A stretch of 64,000 bases of DNA from Streptomyces spiralis (GCF_014654675.1 NZ_BNBC01000017.1:113116-177115); one strand, 5' to 3'. Shown: positions 12,864 to 23,316, counted from the first letter of the stretch. The notes: a model not told the origin generated them from the letters alone. Program-made: numbers and translations.

Positions 12864-15239
12864 TCAGACTCCTATGGCGAGGTAATCGACGGCGGTGGCG
12901 ATGGCGGCGTCTCGGGTCAGCCACACGGTGAGGCCGCTGCTGCTCGTGTCAGAGACGGAGACGCCCTTGACGGCTGTGCCGGGGACCGTGGTTGCGGCGG
13001 TGGCCTGGCCGAAGAACGAATTCCCGGCGAGTCCCAGGCCGGTGATCGTGTAGGGGGTGGGCGTGTTGCCCGCGGTAGGGGTGATGGTCACCCTGCCCGT
13101 GCGCAAGTTGGCTGCGGTCAGAACGCCGACCACCGTCAGTTTTCCTGCGGCTATGGCCTCTTGGGTTCCGTCTGCGTAGGTGTAGGCCTTGAACCCGCCG
13201 AGGCTGGCAGACCGGGATCCGTCCGTGGACGTGCTGATTTCAACGCTCTGCGGTGTGATGGCATCGATCTGGGGTGCGTTGATGAGGAGGGAGGACGTAA
13301 CCACACCGGCGTCCGTCTGGACGGAGCCCTGGATGAAACCTGGGAGGGTTTCGCGGGCATGGCCGCTGTAGGCCTTGATCTGGTTATCCGAGCCGATCTC
13401 GATGCGTTTCCCGGTGGCCGTGGTACGGAGCAGAGCACCAGTGATCGTCTGGCCGTCGATCGCGCCGGCCTTGATGTTGCTGGCGGTGATGCCGCCGGAC
13501 TCGACGACCTCGATGGCGAACATGTCCATCTCGACCGTGCCGCTGCCACCGTTGTAGTTGGTGTAGAGGACGGGCGAGATGTAGCGGACGTTGGAGTGCA
13601 GCTGCATGGGCGCGTTGGCGTTCGGCGTGACCCCTCTGGCGGGGCTGTCCGAGGTGCCCTTGATGTAGCCGGTGTACGTCACCCAGCCCCCGCCGGCCAC
13701 CAGGTCTTGGGAGTCGGCAGCCGGATAGAACTGGGTGCCGCGCGAGTTCGCGCCTGTCTGGTTGACGAAGGTGACACCGTCGGCGGCCAGACCCATTACG
13801 CCCACGTATAGCTTCTGGTTCGTGCCGGGCGTGGAGTTGGCGACGGTCTGCCGGAACCGGCCGCTGACCCGGTACGTCACGGACGGGTCAAAGGGGATCT
13901 TCACATCGGGCCGGTTGGCGCCCGCCACGGGGCCAACGCACCGCATCACGTTTCCGCCGGACTGCGCGTCCGTGACAGCGACCGTGGTGATCGTGGGGCT
14001 GTTCAGACTGTTCCACTTCGAGGCGTTGTCGCCGAAGTCGTACCATTTCTGTCCGACCTGCCCGGCCAGGCCGGCGGTCAGCCGGTCGACGGAGATCGTC
14101 CCGGCCTTGATGGCGGCCGCGTCCAGGGTGCCCGTGATGACCGAGCCACCGTTGATGGTGGTGGTCTGCGGGATCTGCCCGGCGCCCATCTGGGTGGGTG
14201 GCAGGGTCACTCCGGAGCCGATCGAGCCGGTGACCGTGGTGGCGGAGCCCGCCGTGGTGGCGGAGCCCGCGGTCGTCGCGGTGTTGGCGGTGGTCGCCGT
14301 GGTGGCCGAGGCGACTGTGCCGCTGACGTTGGCACCCGAGATGACCAGGCTCGTCGCGTCGATCTGCGACGCCTTGATCTTGCCGACGGTGATCTTGGCG
14401 GCGTCGATCGAGGAGATGATGCCCGACGCCGCGGTGATCGTGCCGACAGCCATCTGGTCGGCGGTGATCGTGTTGGCGACGAGCCGGTCACCGGTGATGC
14501 TCAGGCCCTTGATCTGGGCGGCGGTGAGGCTGGCCGCCACCAGCCTGTCGGCGTCGACCGTCCCGGCCGCCAGGACCAGGCCGTCGATCTCGCCCGCGAC
14601 CAGCTTCGGCGTGCTCACCGCGCCATCAGCCAGGACGGTGCCGTCCACCGCCCCGGCTTCGAGCTTCGCCCGGGTGACCGCCCCGTCAGCGAGCGACAGG
14701 TCGGTGATGATGCCGTCCAGGACCTCCTGAGCGACGACCGGAGCGGGCCCGACCGGGCCGGTCACCGGGGACGGCTCGGAGGTTATCCCCGACGTGGAGA
14801 CGCAGATCAGGCGTATCCACGTCGGCAGGCTCGCCGGCACCGTCATGGTGCCGCCCGCGGCGGTGTAGAACCCGGAGAACAGGGAGTCGTCGGTGAAGTC
14901 CGGGTTGGTGGAGGAGTGCACCGCCACGTAGGCGAAGTCGGTCGGGGCCGTGCTGCCGTCAGCGAACGCACCGTCCCAGGTGACGGCCACGCCACCCAGG
15001 ACCGACGTGACTTCGGGCGTGGACGGCACGGGCGGGGGCGGGCCGTTGACGGCCTGCATGCCGACCGTGCCGTCCGCCTGCAGGCCGATGCTGCCGCGCA
15101 GCAGTCCGTCGCCGTCGTAGAAGCCCAGGGAGCCGTTCTCGATCGAGGAGTAGGCCAGGCGGCTGGACCGCGACATGTCGCGCACCAGGCGCTCCAGGGT
15201 GGCGATCCTGACCGCCAGGCCAGCAAGGGTGTCAGCCAA
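12864..15239 (-). CDS. Repetitive tail fibre / minor tail protein, 791 aa
   Basis: An N-terminal heptad-like helix (LAGLAVRIATLERLVRDM) is followed by a fibronectin-like segment (residues about 70-165) and then a long array of short repeats of the type DGAVTxxKLxAGxxDGxVLA and ITADQMAVGTITAASG, typical of trimeric phage fibres. A Thr-Ala low-complexity stretch at about 305-340 (TATTANTATTAGSATTAG) and a carbohydrate-binding-like domain (about 400-580) follow. It probably mediates receptor binding at the cell surface. The TTG at 15239 has GGAGG upstream overlapping the previous stop. It lies at the end of the tail operon. Confidence 0.8.
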   Translation of the reverse strand: MADTLAGLAVRIATLERLVRDMSRSSRLAYSSIENGSLGFYDGDGLLRGSIGLQADGTVGMQAVNGPPPPVPSTPEVTSVLGGVAVTWDGAFADGSTAPTDFAYVAVHSSTNPDFTDDSLFSGFYTAAGGTMTVPASLPTWIRLICVSTSGITSEPSPVTGPVGPAPVVAQEVLDGIITDLSLADGAVTRAKLEAGAVDGTVLADGAVSTPKLVAGEIDGLVLAAGTVDADRLVAASLTAAQIKGLSITGDRLVANTITADQMAVGTITAASGIISSIDAAKITVGKIKASQIDATSLVISGANVSGTVASATTATTANTATTAGSATTAGSATTVTGSIGSGVTLPPTQMGAGQIPQTTTINGGSVITGTLDAAAIKAGTISVDRLTAGLAGQVGQKWYDFGDNASKWNSLNSPTITTVAVTDAQSGGNVMRCVGPVAGANRPDVKIPFDPSVTYRVSGRFRQTVANSTPGTNQKLYVGVMGLAADGVTFVNQTGANSRGTQFYPAADSQDLVAGGGWVTYTGYIKGTSDSPARGVTPNANAPMQLHSNVRYISPVLYTNYNGGSGTVEMDMFAIEVVESGGITASNIKAGAIDGQTITGALLRTTATGKRIEIGSDNQIKAYSGHARETLPGFIQGSVQTDAGVVTSSLLINAPQIDAITPQSVEISTSTDGSRSASLGGFKAYTYADGTQEAIAAGKLTVVGVLTAANLRTGRVTITPTAGNTPTPYTITGLGLAGNSFFGQATAATTVPGTAVKGVSVSDTSSSGLTVWLTRDAAIATAVDYLAIGV

Positions 15240-15245
15240 AGGGGT

Positions 15246-16334
15246 TCAGCCTCCGTAGATGAAGGAGTCGGCGGGCGCGAGGCTCACCGACATCCGTTCC
15301 TGTTGGTCCCCCTGCGCCGGCGTGAGCGTCCATCCGGTCACTCGCGCCCAACCGTCGTAGTCGGTCCACTGGTCGTGGACCTGCACCCGCACGTCGTCAC
15401 CCACCTGGAAGGAGCCGAAGCGGGCCGCGGGGTGGTCAATGAGCTCGACCTGCTCGATCGAGCCACGTTTCTGGCGGGCGACCCGGCCTTGGCGGGCCTT
15501 CGCCGCCAGCTGGTCCTGTCCCTTGACCGTGGGCAGGTCCAGGACCTCTTCCAGGCGCAGCCGGCCGTCCCGTACGGCGTCCACGACGTGGCGCCGGGCC
15601 TGCCCCTCGCCCGCCCCCAGAGCGACGACGACCTGCGCGTAGGCGTCGCCGTCGTAGGTGACCGGCGTCGAGTCAACGATGTTCACGCCGCTCGTGAACG
15701 ACACATCGGTGCGGCGAGTACCGAGGCGGGGCCAGCCGATCTGGATGCGCCGCTCGGGCTTCCCGCCCACCCAGGACACGCGCTCGGTCCATTCCGGGCC
15801 GCCGAACACGGCGACCGCATCGGAGACGACGTCGCCGAGGGCCGGGGCCTCCCACCAGGCCGTCGCGTACGGCTCCTCCGGGGTGCCGATCGTCGCCTTC
15901 GAGGTGGTGCCGTCCACGACCACGCCCAGGTCGCCGTCCGCCTGGGACTGGCAATACGCCCACACGTCGCGGATCAGCTTGCACGGGTCGGCGTTGGTGT
16001 AGGGGCCCCGCCCGTTGAGGTTGCCGTCCACGTCGTGCCGCTTGTTCAGGTACGAGCCGAACCCGGCCGCCTCGATGGGGTACTTCGCGCCCTCCGGCTC
16101 CGCCCGCCAGATCAGGCCGCCCCACATCAGCCGCGAGTCCCGCTCCGCGAAGATCAGCGTGTTGCCGGGATCGACCATCGAGCCGAGGACGTGCGCCAGG
16201 TGCGGCTCCAGCGTGGCCTGCATCTGACCGGGCCCATTCAGCTCCGGACCGTAGCTGACGTCGGTCAGCGGCAGATCCCACGCCAGGACGCTGCCGCTGA
16301 CCGCATCGCACGTCAGGTAGCGGTAGGAGGTCAC
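15246..16334 (-). CDS. Minor tail protein (siphovirus Gp37-like), 362 aa
   Basis: The protein contains SVLAWDLPLTDVSYGPELNGPG, LMWGGLIWRAE and a C-terminal WARVTGWTLTPAQGDQQERMSVSLAP, features of the Gp37-like baseplate/minor tail proteins of actinophages, which are related to siphovirus tail hub proteins. It is placed after the Dit-like and fibre-base genes, as expected. GTG 16334 is a few bases beyond the previous stop at 16336; the longer reading to 16394 would overlap that gene. Confidence 0.75.
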   Translation of the reverse strand: MTSYRYLTCDAVSGSVLAWDLPLTDVSYGPELNGPGQMQATLEPHLAHVLGSMVDPGNTLIFAERDSRLMWGGLIWRAEPEGAKYPIEAAGFGSYLNKRHDVDGNLNGRGPYTNADPCKLIRDVWAYCQSQADGDLGVVVDGTTSKATIGTPEEPYATAWWEAPALGDVVSDAVAVFGGPEWTERVSWVGGKPERRIQIGWPRLGTRRTDVSFTSGVNIVDSTPVTYDGDAYAQVVVALGAGEGQARRHVVDAVRDGRLRLEEVLDLPTVKGQDQLAAKARQGRVARQKRGSIEQVELIDHPAARFGSFQVGDDVRVQVHDQWTDYDGWARVTGWTLTPAQGDQQERMSVSLAPADSFIYGG

Positions 16335-16335
16335 G

Positions 16336-17265
16336 TCAGAACACGCCCTCGTTGAACTCCACGTCCGCGATGAGTGACGTGGCGCCGTCCACACTGAGGT
16401 TGCCCCACTCGACCCTTGACGGCTGGGTGCGGACGTACAGCAACTGCGTGGTGCCTCGCGCAGCGGCCGACAGGGTGATGGAGTCGGCGAGAACGATGGT
16501 GGAGCGCCGGACGCCAGTGCCCTGGTCGTCGTCGATGGCCGTGCTCTGCCCCGGGTCCGAGCCGAGCATCGTCTGCATGCTCGCGAACACGTTCGAATCG
16601 GAAAGCCGCAGGCCCGCCAGGGTGACGACGACTTTCGCGGTGATCGCCCACGACGGGATGGCGACGTTCCACCGGGCCGCAGTCGGCCAGTTGTACCAGA
16701 CGCCGTTCTGCGCGGTCAGCGAAGACAACGAGCTGGGAAAGGCGGTGTAGAGCTGCCGGTCCCTGCGCGGGTTCGCGATCTGCCGCAGGTCGGTGATCAT
16801 CGCGTTGGTGACGGTGGCGGTGTTGGGGGGGAGCGCAATCCTGGCAAGGGGTATCGCGGTCATGCCCGCCGGCGGCTGCGTCGCCGTAGCCGACACGTTC
16901 GACACCACGTCGAAGAAGCCGATGTCGTCCGAGGCCGGGTTCAGGCTGCCCTCGTACTCGGGGTCTAGGACGCGCAGCACCACCATGTCCGTGCGGGCCG
17001 TGCCCCCGGTCGGGGCGATGTTCACCAGGGCCGTGCCCACGTTGTACTGGGTGTAGGAGCCCTGCCCCCAGGAGGCGCCGCGCACCACCCCGGAGCCGTC
17101 GGCGACCTGCACCCCGGCGCCGGGGGTGGTCTGCTGGGTCACCTTCAGGTCGTTGTACTCGGTCACGCCCTGCGATCCGCGTGATAGGTCGCGGATCATC
17201 ATGCGCATGGTGCGGGCGGGGTGCGTGCCACCGTTGATCATCATCGGCGGCTGGATCAGCGTCAT
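16336..17265 (-). CDS. Minor tail / baseplate protein, 309 aa
   Basis: Not assigned to a named family. The N-terminal 190 residues (SRGSQGVTEYNDLKVTQQ, GSYTQYNVGTALVNIAPTGGTARTD, RIALPPNTATVTNAMITDLRQ) resemble the receptor-binding-protein base found in many siphovirus tail tips; the C-terminal 110 residues are a beta-sandwich-like domain. It lies between the Dit-like and Gp37-like genes, supporting a tail-tip role. ATG 17265 has GGAAGCGAAG upstream. Confidence 0.7.
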   Translation of the reverse strand: MTLIQPPMMINGGTHPARTMRMMIRDLSRGSQGVTEYNDLKVTQQTTPGAGVQVADGSGVVRGASWGQGSYTQYNVGTALVNIAPTGGTARTDMVVLRVLDPEYEGSLNPASDDIGFFDVVSNVSATATQPPAGMTAIPLARIALPPNTATVTNAMITDLRQIANPRRDRQLYTAFPSSLSSLTAQNGVWYNWPTAARWNVAIPSWAITAKVVVTLAGLRLSDSNVFASMQTMLGSDPGQSTAIDDDQGTGVRRSTIVLADSITLSAAARGTTQLLYVRTQPSRVEWGNLSVDGATSLIADVEFNEGVF

Positions 17266-17275
17266 CTTCGCTTCC

Positions 17276-18175
17276 TCACAGGGCGGTGTAGGCGTCGCGC
17301 CACGACACGGTCAGGCGGCAGGTGTTCGTGTAGTCCGTGGCCGTCCAGCGGACCTCGCTCGTGCCAGGCGGGATCTGGAACAGGTCCATGCGGGACCCGG
17401 AGGTCAGCGCCGGCGCCGCGTTGCCGGACCCGTTGCGCAGCACCCAGCGGGTTCCGGGCCGGGTGTCGATGTCGATCCGCTCGCCGGCGGCCAGGCTCGT
17501 CTGCAGCTGCAGGTAGCGGCCGGTCTCCACGATCCACACCTTCGGGTTGGTGACCGGGCCGTCGAAACGCACGGTCGGCCAGGCCGGCTGGTCGCCCTCG
17601 TTGGTGATCCAGCCGGGCCGCTCGGCAGGGTTGGACACGCCGGTGGTGATCGGGGCGACCACCGGCGCGGTGAACCCTTGGGAGTCATCCGAGATGTCCA
17701 GCGGCAGCATCAGGCCCTGCAGCTGGTCGCCGTGCCAGCGCGGGTCGGTCACCGCGAACTCCAGCGTGAGCGGAATCCACCCGTACACGGCCTGCGACAT
17801 CGACACGGGTTCCACGCGCCGCCACCGGCCGAACAGGCACTTCGTGTCCCGGCCGGGCATCTTCACCCGCAGCGTCGCCAAAGCGCCCGCCGTCTTGCGG
17901 ATCGAGTCGGTGCCGGTGATCTGCTGCAGCTGGGCGAGGAGGTCGAGGGCCTGGCCCGGATCGGCGGGGGTACGGATACCGGCCTCGATGGACAGGGTGC
18001 GTATCCCGAACAGATCCAGGCCCGGAAAGCCGCCGTCGTCGGTGGGGTTGTCGACGTCGGCGGTACGCCGGTCCGGGGCGCCCACCCCGGTTACGTCGCC
18101 GACTGGCAGCAGCGTGCCCGTCCCGATGGCCAGGCCGCCCACGTCGAACTGGTAGTCCTCCAGAGCGATCGTCAC
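17276..18175 (-). CDS. Distal-tail (Dit)-like protein, 299 aa
   Basis: It begins MTIALEDYQFDVGGLAIGTG and includes CLFGRWRRVEP, LTLEFAVTDPRWHG and a C-terminal galectin-like segment (SRMDLFQIPPGTSEVRWTA). Content and place, directly after the tape measure, match siphovirus distal tail proteins that connect the tube to the tip. The start overlaps the tape-measure stop, so translation is coupled. Confidence 0.75.
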   Translation of the reverse strand: MTIALEDYQFDVGGLAIGTGTLLPVGDVTGVGAPDRRTADVDNPTDDGGFPGLDLFGIRTLSIEAGIRTPADPGQALDLLAQLQQITGTDSIRKTAGALATLRVKMPGRDTKCLFGRWRRVEPVSMSQAVYGWIPLTLEFAVTDPRWHGDQLQGLMLPLDISDDSQGFTAPVVAPITTGVSNPAERPGWITNEGDQPAWPTVRFDGPVTNPKVWIVETGRYLQLQTSLAAGERIDIDTRPGTRWVLRNGSGNAAPALTSGSRMDLFQIPPGTSEVRWTATDYTNTCRLTVSWRDAYTAL

Positions 18176-21100
18176 AGCTTGCCTCCTCGCTGCGCGGCAC
18201 GAAGGCGCCGCATCACCTCCGCGCCGATGTCCTGCGCCAGCCCGCGGCCGTCCGCGCCGGCGGCAACGTTCACCGGCATCTGGCAGATCAGCGGCCGCGC
18301 CTGCTCTCGCACCACGACGACCTGCACCGCGCCGGACGGCTTGGCATCCACCCGCGTCGGCCCGGTCACACCGTGCGCGGTGAGGGTGTAGCCGAACCGG
18401 TGGGCGACGTCCTCGAGCACGGCCGTCGCTTGCGACCGGCTGGACTGCCCGAGCGGGATGTACGCCTCGCCCTCTGTGGGAGGCTCCGCGAACTTGATCA
18501 GCCCGTTGCTCGTCGCGTACAGGCCGGGCGTCAGCACGCCGCCCAGCGCGTACGACAGGCCCTTGTTGGCCCGCGACAGATCTGACAGGAACTGCGTAGC
18601 CCGCTTCCCGAGGGCCTTCGACAGCTGCGACTTGCCGGCGTTGGCCACCTCGATGATGCGGTCCTCGCCGAGCTTGGTGCTGTCCGCGACGTCGTGGATG
18701 CCGGTCTTCGACGTCTTGATCGCGCCGATGATAGACAGCAGGTCGGCCATGTCCTCATCGGGCAGCGTCGCCGACGCGGCCTTGGAAGCCTTGTCGGCCT
18801 TCGCCGCGGCCGACTTGCTCTTCACAGCCTGCGCCGCGAGGTCCTGCGCGGCCTGGTCGCCCTGCGCGGCGAGCCGCGAAGCAAGGTCCCCGTAGCCCTC
18901 AGCCGCCAGCGTGGCGAGGTTCTTCTGGAAGTCGGCGGTCTGCTTCGTCGCGCCGGACAGCTGGCTGGTGTAGTCCGACAGGCTCGCCTTGGCGGTGTCG
19001 GCCAGCTTCTTCAGCTCGGCCGCCATCTCCTTCATGTACTTCGAGCTGCCGGTGGCCATCTTGTGGGTCAAGGCGATGCCGTCCTCGCCCATCGCCTCCA
19101 GCGCATCGGCGACGTCCTGCCCGGCACGGTGCGCGACCGTTCCCAGGTCCTTACGCCACCGCTGCGCCTCCCACACCGAGTGCTTCAGGTTCTTGGTGAA
19201 CTTGTCCAGGTCGACCGCGTCGCCCTTCTTGTTCATCGAGTCCGACGCGATGGACTGCAGGGAGAACAGGCCGCCCGTGCCGCCCGCCGGCGTGTACGAC
19301 CAGTTCGAGAGACCACCACCGGCGTGGTAGGTGACGGTCGCCCCGAAACGGCGTGCCACCTCGTCCAGGATCTCCTTGGAGCGGGCCCGCTTCGTCCGGG
19401 CCAGCGGGATGTACGCCTCCCCGTCGGTCTCCGGCTCCGCCCACACCCGCCACGTCCCCGCAGGTGCGATCTGTGCGATGTGATTCTCACGACGCATGCC
19501 GCCGTCGGCATAGAACGACATCAGGCCGCCATCGGCCAGCAGCGGCTTGTTCCTCCACGGACCCGTGCCGCCGACGCGCGGAATCACCTCAACGGATACC
19601 GGCGCCGGCGGGTTGACGCTGATGGAGATGTTCTTCGTGCCGGGGATCTCCTGCACGCTCACGCCGATCGCCTGCAGCTGCGCTTCGACGGCCGCCATGT
19701 CCCCGGACAGCAGCGCGGACGTCAGCGACGCCGCCGCTTCGGTGCCCTTCGACTTCGACACCTGCGTGATCAGGTCCAGCATCCCCGACCACTCGCCCTT
19801 GGCCTGCGAGCCCGCCGTTTGGAACGCGCTCACGACGCTCTGCAGGTCGGCGGCGGTGATCGGCGGGTCCGCGCCCCAGATGGCGTGGATTTGGTCCATG
19901 GCGTGGGTGACGTTGCCCGACAGCAGGGCCTGCTGCAGGGCGGTCGCCGCGTCCGCGCCGCCCTCGGATGCGACCCTGGCCAGCAGGTCCATGCCGCGCG
20001 ACAGCTGCGTGCGGGCGGAGGAGCTGCCCATCTTCACAGCCCGGCTCATGTCGGAGACGGCCATCTTCTGCATGACCCGCGCGAACTTCCCGCTGTCGTT
20101 GGTCTCGGCGGCGTCCGCGAACTCCGAGGCGATCTTCTTGCCGTAGCGGGCTGCGATCGCGGGCAGCTGCGCCAGGCCCGCCCGAAACGCCGGCTGGGCG
20201 CGGGCCGCCGACTCGCCGATGATCGACTCCAGCTCGTCGGCCACCTTCGTCTTGCCCTTGCTGAGCTGGGTCACCAGTTCGTCCAGGATCGGCGCGGAGG
20301 AAACGCCCAGCTTGGCGAAGTGGTCGGCGAGGTCGCCGTATCCGGCCATGCCCAGCTTGGACAGGTTGCCCTGGAAGCCGCGCAGCGCCTTCAGCTGGTC
20401 GCGCAGCTCCTTCATGTAGTCCGACAGCGTGGCCTTGGCGTTCTTGTTGGACTTGGCGACCTTGTCCTGCGCGGCCTGCCACGCCTTGGCCGGGTCGACG
20501 ATGGAGCCGAGCGCGTCGGCCATCGCCTTCATCTCGTCGGTGTACGCCGGCAGCCCGTCCTGCCCGGTCGGCACGAGCTTGTCGAGGTTCCACGCGTTCG
20601 CCGCGCCGAGCTTGGCCTGCTGCACCTTGGCGTTGACGATCTGCATCGCCGCAGCAAGGTCGGCCTCCTTCTTGACCGCGTTCGACCAGATCTTGTGCTG
20701 GTTGTCCAGCACGGCCATGGCCTTCTGGCCCTGCGTGGTCAGCGTCGTGGACACCTGGCCGGACGGGTCCACCGAGGCGAAGGAGGCGTTCTCCCAGATC
20801 GTCTTCTTCAGGGCGGCAAGCTTCGACCCGCCGGTCGTGATGGCGTCCAGGGCGTCCGCCATGCTGATGCCGACCTTCTTGAGCTTGTCGGCGTCGTCGG
20901 AGTTGGTCAGCGACTCCGTCAGCGCGCGCAGGCCCGCCCCCTGGTCGCCCTGTTCCCGCTCGGCGCGCAGCGCCGTCACCAGGTCGTCGGTGGCCGCCTT
21001 GGCCTTCTCCTTGGACGCCGAATACGCCGCGTAGGCGAGCACGCCCACCGTCAGCAGCGCCGTCAGACCCGACACGGCCAGGCCCGCGCCCCGAAGGACC

Positions 21101-22971
21101 GCGGGCATGACCGCGCCCCCAGCGGAGGCTTCCGCCTGCGCTACCCGGAACGCCTGCCACTGCGCGGTGAGCTTGGTGACCGCGGCCAGGGCGAGCGCCC
21201 CACCGGCAGAGATCGCCAGCAGCCCGGCACCCATGTTCTTCAGCGGGGTCGGCGCGTCCGCGATCGCGCCGGCGAACACGGACAGGGCGTTCCCGACGGT
21301 CTGCAGCACCGGCAGCAGCGCCCGCCCCAGGTCGATCCCGAGGGCCTTGCTGCGGTTGACGAACATCTGCCACTGGCCAGCGGCCGTGTTCATCTGCATC
21401 TCGAACGCCTTGTGCGCGGCCCCGGCCCGCTCCACCTCGTTGGCGATGCCCTGGTAGGTGTCGGCGTAGTTCTTGCCGTCGTTCGCCGCGAGGGCGAGCA
21501 TCGCGCGGGAGGCCCGCACATCGTGGAACAGGCCAGTGATCGCCTCAGCGGAGCCGTGAGTGGCCTGGGTCAGCTTGTTCACCACGACGTACAGACCGTC
21601 CTGCTGGACCGCCGACGCCGCCGACTCGTAGCCGAGCTTGTGCATCATGTCGGTCAGCTCTTGCGTCGGCTGCATCATGCGCGTCATCAGCATGTTCAGG
21701 CCGGTCGCGGACTCGGCTGCCGGAACGCCCGCCAGGGTCACCGCGGCGTACGCGGACGCCAGATCGTCGAAGGAGATCCCCGCCGCGGCAGCCATCGGCA
21801 CGATGTCGCCCAGGTGCAGGGCCAGCTCCTCGAAGGAGATGACGCCCTTGTTGACGGTCTGGAACATGATGTCCATCACGTCGGCCGCCTTGGACGCCGG
21901 CAGGCCGTACGCCTTCAGCACACCCAGCAGCGCCCGGGCGGAAATCTCCGTCGTCGTCAGGCCCGCGCTGGCGCCCTTCGCGGCCACCGACAGGATCGTC
22001 ATCGCGTCCGCGCCGTCGAAGCCGGTCGACACAACCTGGTACAGGCCCTCAGCGAGCTGGTCGGCGGACTGCGTCATCCCCTTGGACAGGGTGACGATCT
22101 GGTCGGTGAACCCCGACACCGTGGACGCGTTGATCTGCTGGGAGATCGTCATGACGTTCGCCATGCGCTTCTCCAGCTGCACCGCGCCGTAGACGCCAGC
22201 GGCGAGCACCGCCGACAGCACCACGCCCGTCCTCTGGTAGCCGTCGATGCGGGCCTGCGTCGCCGCGCGGGTCTCCGCATCAGCGGCGGCCTGCGCCCGC
22301 CGTACCGCCGAGGCGTTCGCCGCGGCCCGCGCGGACGCGGCAGCCTCCGCCTCATCGCGTGCGGCCAGCGTCGCCGTGGCCCGCGCATCCGCCGCCGCAC
22401 GAGCCTGCGCGGCCCGCGACGCCACCCCGGAAGCGCGGGTCGCGGCGGCCTGCGCGGCAGCGGCCCGCTCCTCCTGCAGCGTCTGCGCCTGCGCGGCCCG
22501 TGTCGCCGCCGTGGCGGCAGCGTTCGCGGTGGCCTGCGCTGCCGCCGCGCTCCGCCCGGTCGCCGCCTGGGCGCGGGCCGCCATGTTCTGCGCGACCGCC
22601 TGGGCGCGCATGGTGCGCTCGCCGGCGGCCACGGCCAGCGCCCGCTCCCGCTCCGCGCGCGCCGCCAGGTTCGCCGCGAGCACCGACGCCCGGCCAGAGC
22701 GTTCGGAGGCGGCAGCGGCAGCCGCCTGCGCGGCCGCGGTGCGCTCCACCGCGGCGGTGACCCTGGCCTGCCCCAGAACGGCGTCAGCGGACGCCGACGC
22801 CTGCAGCCGTGCGAGCCGCTCGGTGGCCGAACCGGTCTCCAGCAGGGTCCGGTTGACCTGCTGCAACTGACCGTCGAAGGCCCGCAGCTGCGACGCCGAC
22901 GAGCGCAGGCCACCGGTCAGCCCGGAGGTCCGCGCGGTCAGGTCGACGTACAGGTTGTAGGCGCTGCTCAC
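18172..22971 (-). CDS. Tape measure protein, 1599 aa
   Basis: This is the longest gene of the window. Residues about 30-240 are Ala-Arg-Glu-Gln-rich coiled coil. A TP901-type tape measure core follows (KRMANVMTISQQINASTVSG, GLYQVVSTGFDGADAM, GVISFEELALHLGDIVPMAA, AAVTLAGVPAAESATGLNML), then hydrophobic segments at about 580-665. Two repeated modules near the C-terminus each contain an EGEAYIPL or DGEAYIPL motif followed by an HRFGYTLTAHG- or RRFGATVTYHAG-like stretch. It sets tail length and probably enters the cell with the DNA. GTG 22971 follows the chaperone extension with 1-base spacing. Confidence 0.92.
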   Translation of the reverse strand: MSSAYNLYVDLTARTSGLTGGLRSSASQLRAFDGQLQQVNRTLLETGSATERLARLQASASADAVLGQARVTAAVERTAAAQAAAAAASERSGRASVLAANLAARAERERALAVAAGERTMRAQAVAQNMAARAQAATGRSAAAAQATANAAATAATRAAQAQTLQEERAAAAQAAATRASGVASRAAQARAAADARATATLAARDEAEAAASARAAANASAVRRAQAAADAETRAATQARIDGYQRTGVVLSAVLAAGVYGAVQLEKRMANVMTISQQINASTVSGFTDQIVTLSKGMTQSADQLAEGLYQVVSTGFDGADAMTILSVAAKGASAGLTTTEISARALLGVLKAYGLPASKAADVMDIMFQTVNKGVISFEELALHLGDIVPMAAAAGISFDDLASAYAAVTLAGVPAAESATGLNMLMTRMMQPTQELTDMMHKLGYESAASAVQQDGLYVVVNKLTQATHGSAEAITGLFHDVRASRAMLALAANDGKNYADTYQGIANEVERAGAAHKAFEMQMNTAAGQWQMFVNRSKALGIDLGRALLPVLQTVGNALSVFAGAIADAPTPLKNMGAGLLAISAGGALALAAVTKLTAQWQAFRVAQAEASAGGAVMPAVLRGAGLAVSGLTALLTVGVLAYAAYSASKEKAKAATDDLVTALRAEREQGDQGAGLRALTESLTNSDDADKLKKVGISMADALDAITTGGSKLAALKKTIWENASFASVDPSGQVSTTLTTQGQKAMAVLDNQHKIWSNAVKKEADLAAAMQIVNAKVQQAKLGAANAWNLDKLVPTGQDGLPAYTDEMKAMADALGSIVDPAKAWQAAQDKVAKSNKNAKATLSDYMKELRDQLKALRGFQGNLSKLGMAGYGDLADHFAKLGVSSAPILDELVTQLSKGKTKVADELESIIGESAARAQPAFRAGLAQLPAIAARYGKKIASEFADAAETNDSGKFARVMQKMAVSDMSRAVKMGSSSARTQLSRGMDLLARVASEGGADAATALQQALLSGNVTHAMDQIHAIWGADPPITAADLQSVVSAFQTAGSQAKGEWSGMLDLITQVSKSKGTEAAASLTSALLSGDMAAVEAQLQAIGVSVQEIPGTKNISISVNPPAPVSVEVIPRVGGTGPWRNKPLLADGGLMSFYADGGMRRENHIAQIAPAGTWRVWAEPETDGEAYIPLARTKRARSKEILDEVARRFGATVTYHAGGGLSNWSYTPAGGTGGLFSLQSIASDSMNKKGDAVDLDKFTKNLKHSVWEAQRWRKDLGTVAHRAGQDVADALEAMGEDGIALTHKMATGSSKYMKEMAAELKKLADTAKASLSDYTSQLSGATKQTADFQKNLATLAAEGYGDLASRLAAQGDQAAQDLAAQAVKSKSAAAKADKASKAASATLPDEDMADLLSIIGAIKTSKTGIHDVADSTKLGEDRIIEVANAGKSQLSKALGKRATQFLSDLSRANKGLSYALGGVLTPGLYATSNGLIKFAEPPTEGEAYIPLGQSSRSQATAVLEDVAHRFGYTLTAHGVTGPTRVDAKPSGAVQVVVVREQARPLICQMPVNVAAGADGRGLAQDIGAEVMRRLRAAQRGGKL

Positions 22972-23316
22972 CTACTGCTCCCGTCTGGGCCTCAGCCCGA
23001 TCTTGACCCCGCGCCCCTGTGGACCGTCCGGCACTTGCTCACGCTCCATCTCCAGCAGCTCGCACCCTGGGCACACGGTGGCGTCGGAGACGTACGCGAA
23101 TCGGTCCCCGCCGAGCTCCGGCCGCCACTCGTCCGCCCTGGTGCCGCACCCGGAGCACACCGCCCGCGTGTACGCCAGCCACGCCAGCGCCTTCGCCCGG
23201 TCCAAAGCGGTCCACCGCCCGTCGCCGGCCCCCATGAATTGGCTGTGTGGCATTCCATAGGTGTGGCACAGCTCCATCTCGGCCCGGAACGACGGGTCGG
23301 AGATCAGCCTTTTCCC
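22972..23316 (-). CDS. Frameshift extension of the tail assembly chaperone (T part)
   Basis: This frame has no credible start of its own but continues the G frame after a -1 slip at GGGAAAA (23310-23316). The added segment starts RLISDPSFRAEMELCHTYGM and contains SQFMGAGDGRWTALDRAKALAW, typical of siphovirus GT proteins, then two CxxC pairs (CSGCG, CPGCE) that could bind zinc. The fusion (23918 to 22972) would be about 315 aa. GT fusions bind the tape measure and recruit tail-tube subunits. Confidence 0.8.
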   Translation of the reverse strand, partial: GKRLISDPSFRAEMELCHTYGMPHSQFMGAGDGRWTALDRAKALAWLAYTRAVCSGCGTRADEWRPELGGDRFAYVSDATVCPGCELLEMEREQVPDGPQGRGVKIGLRPRREQ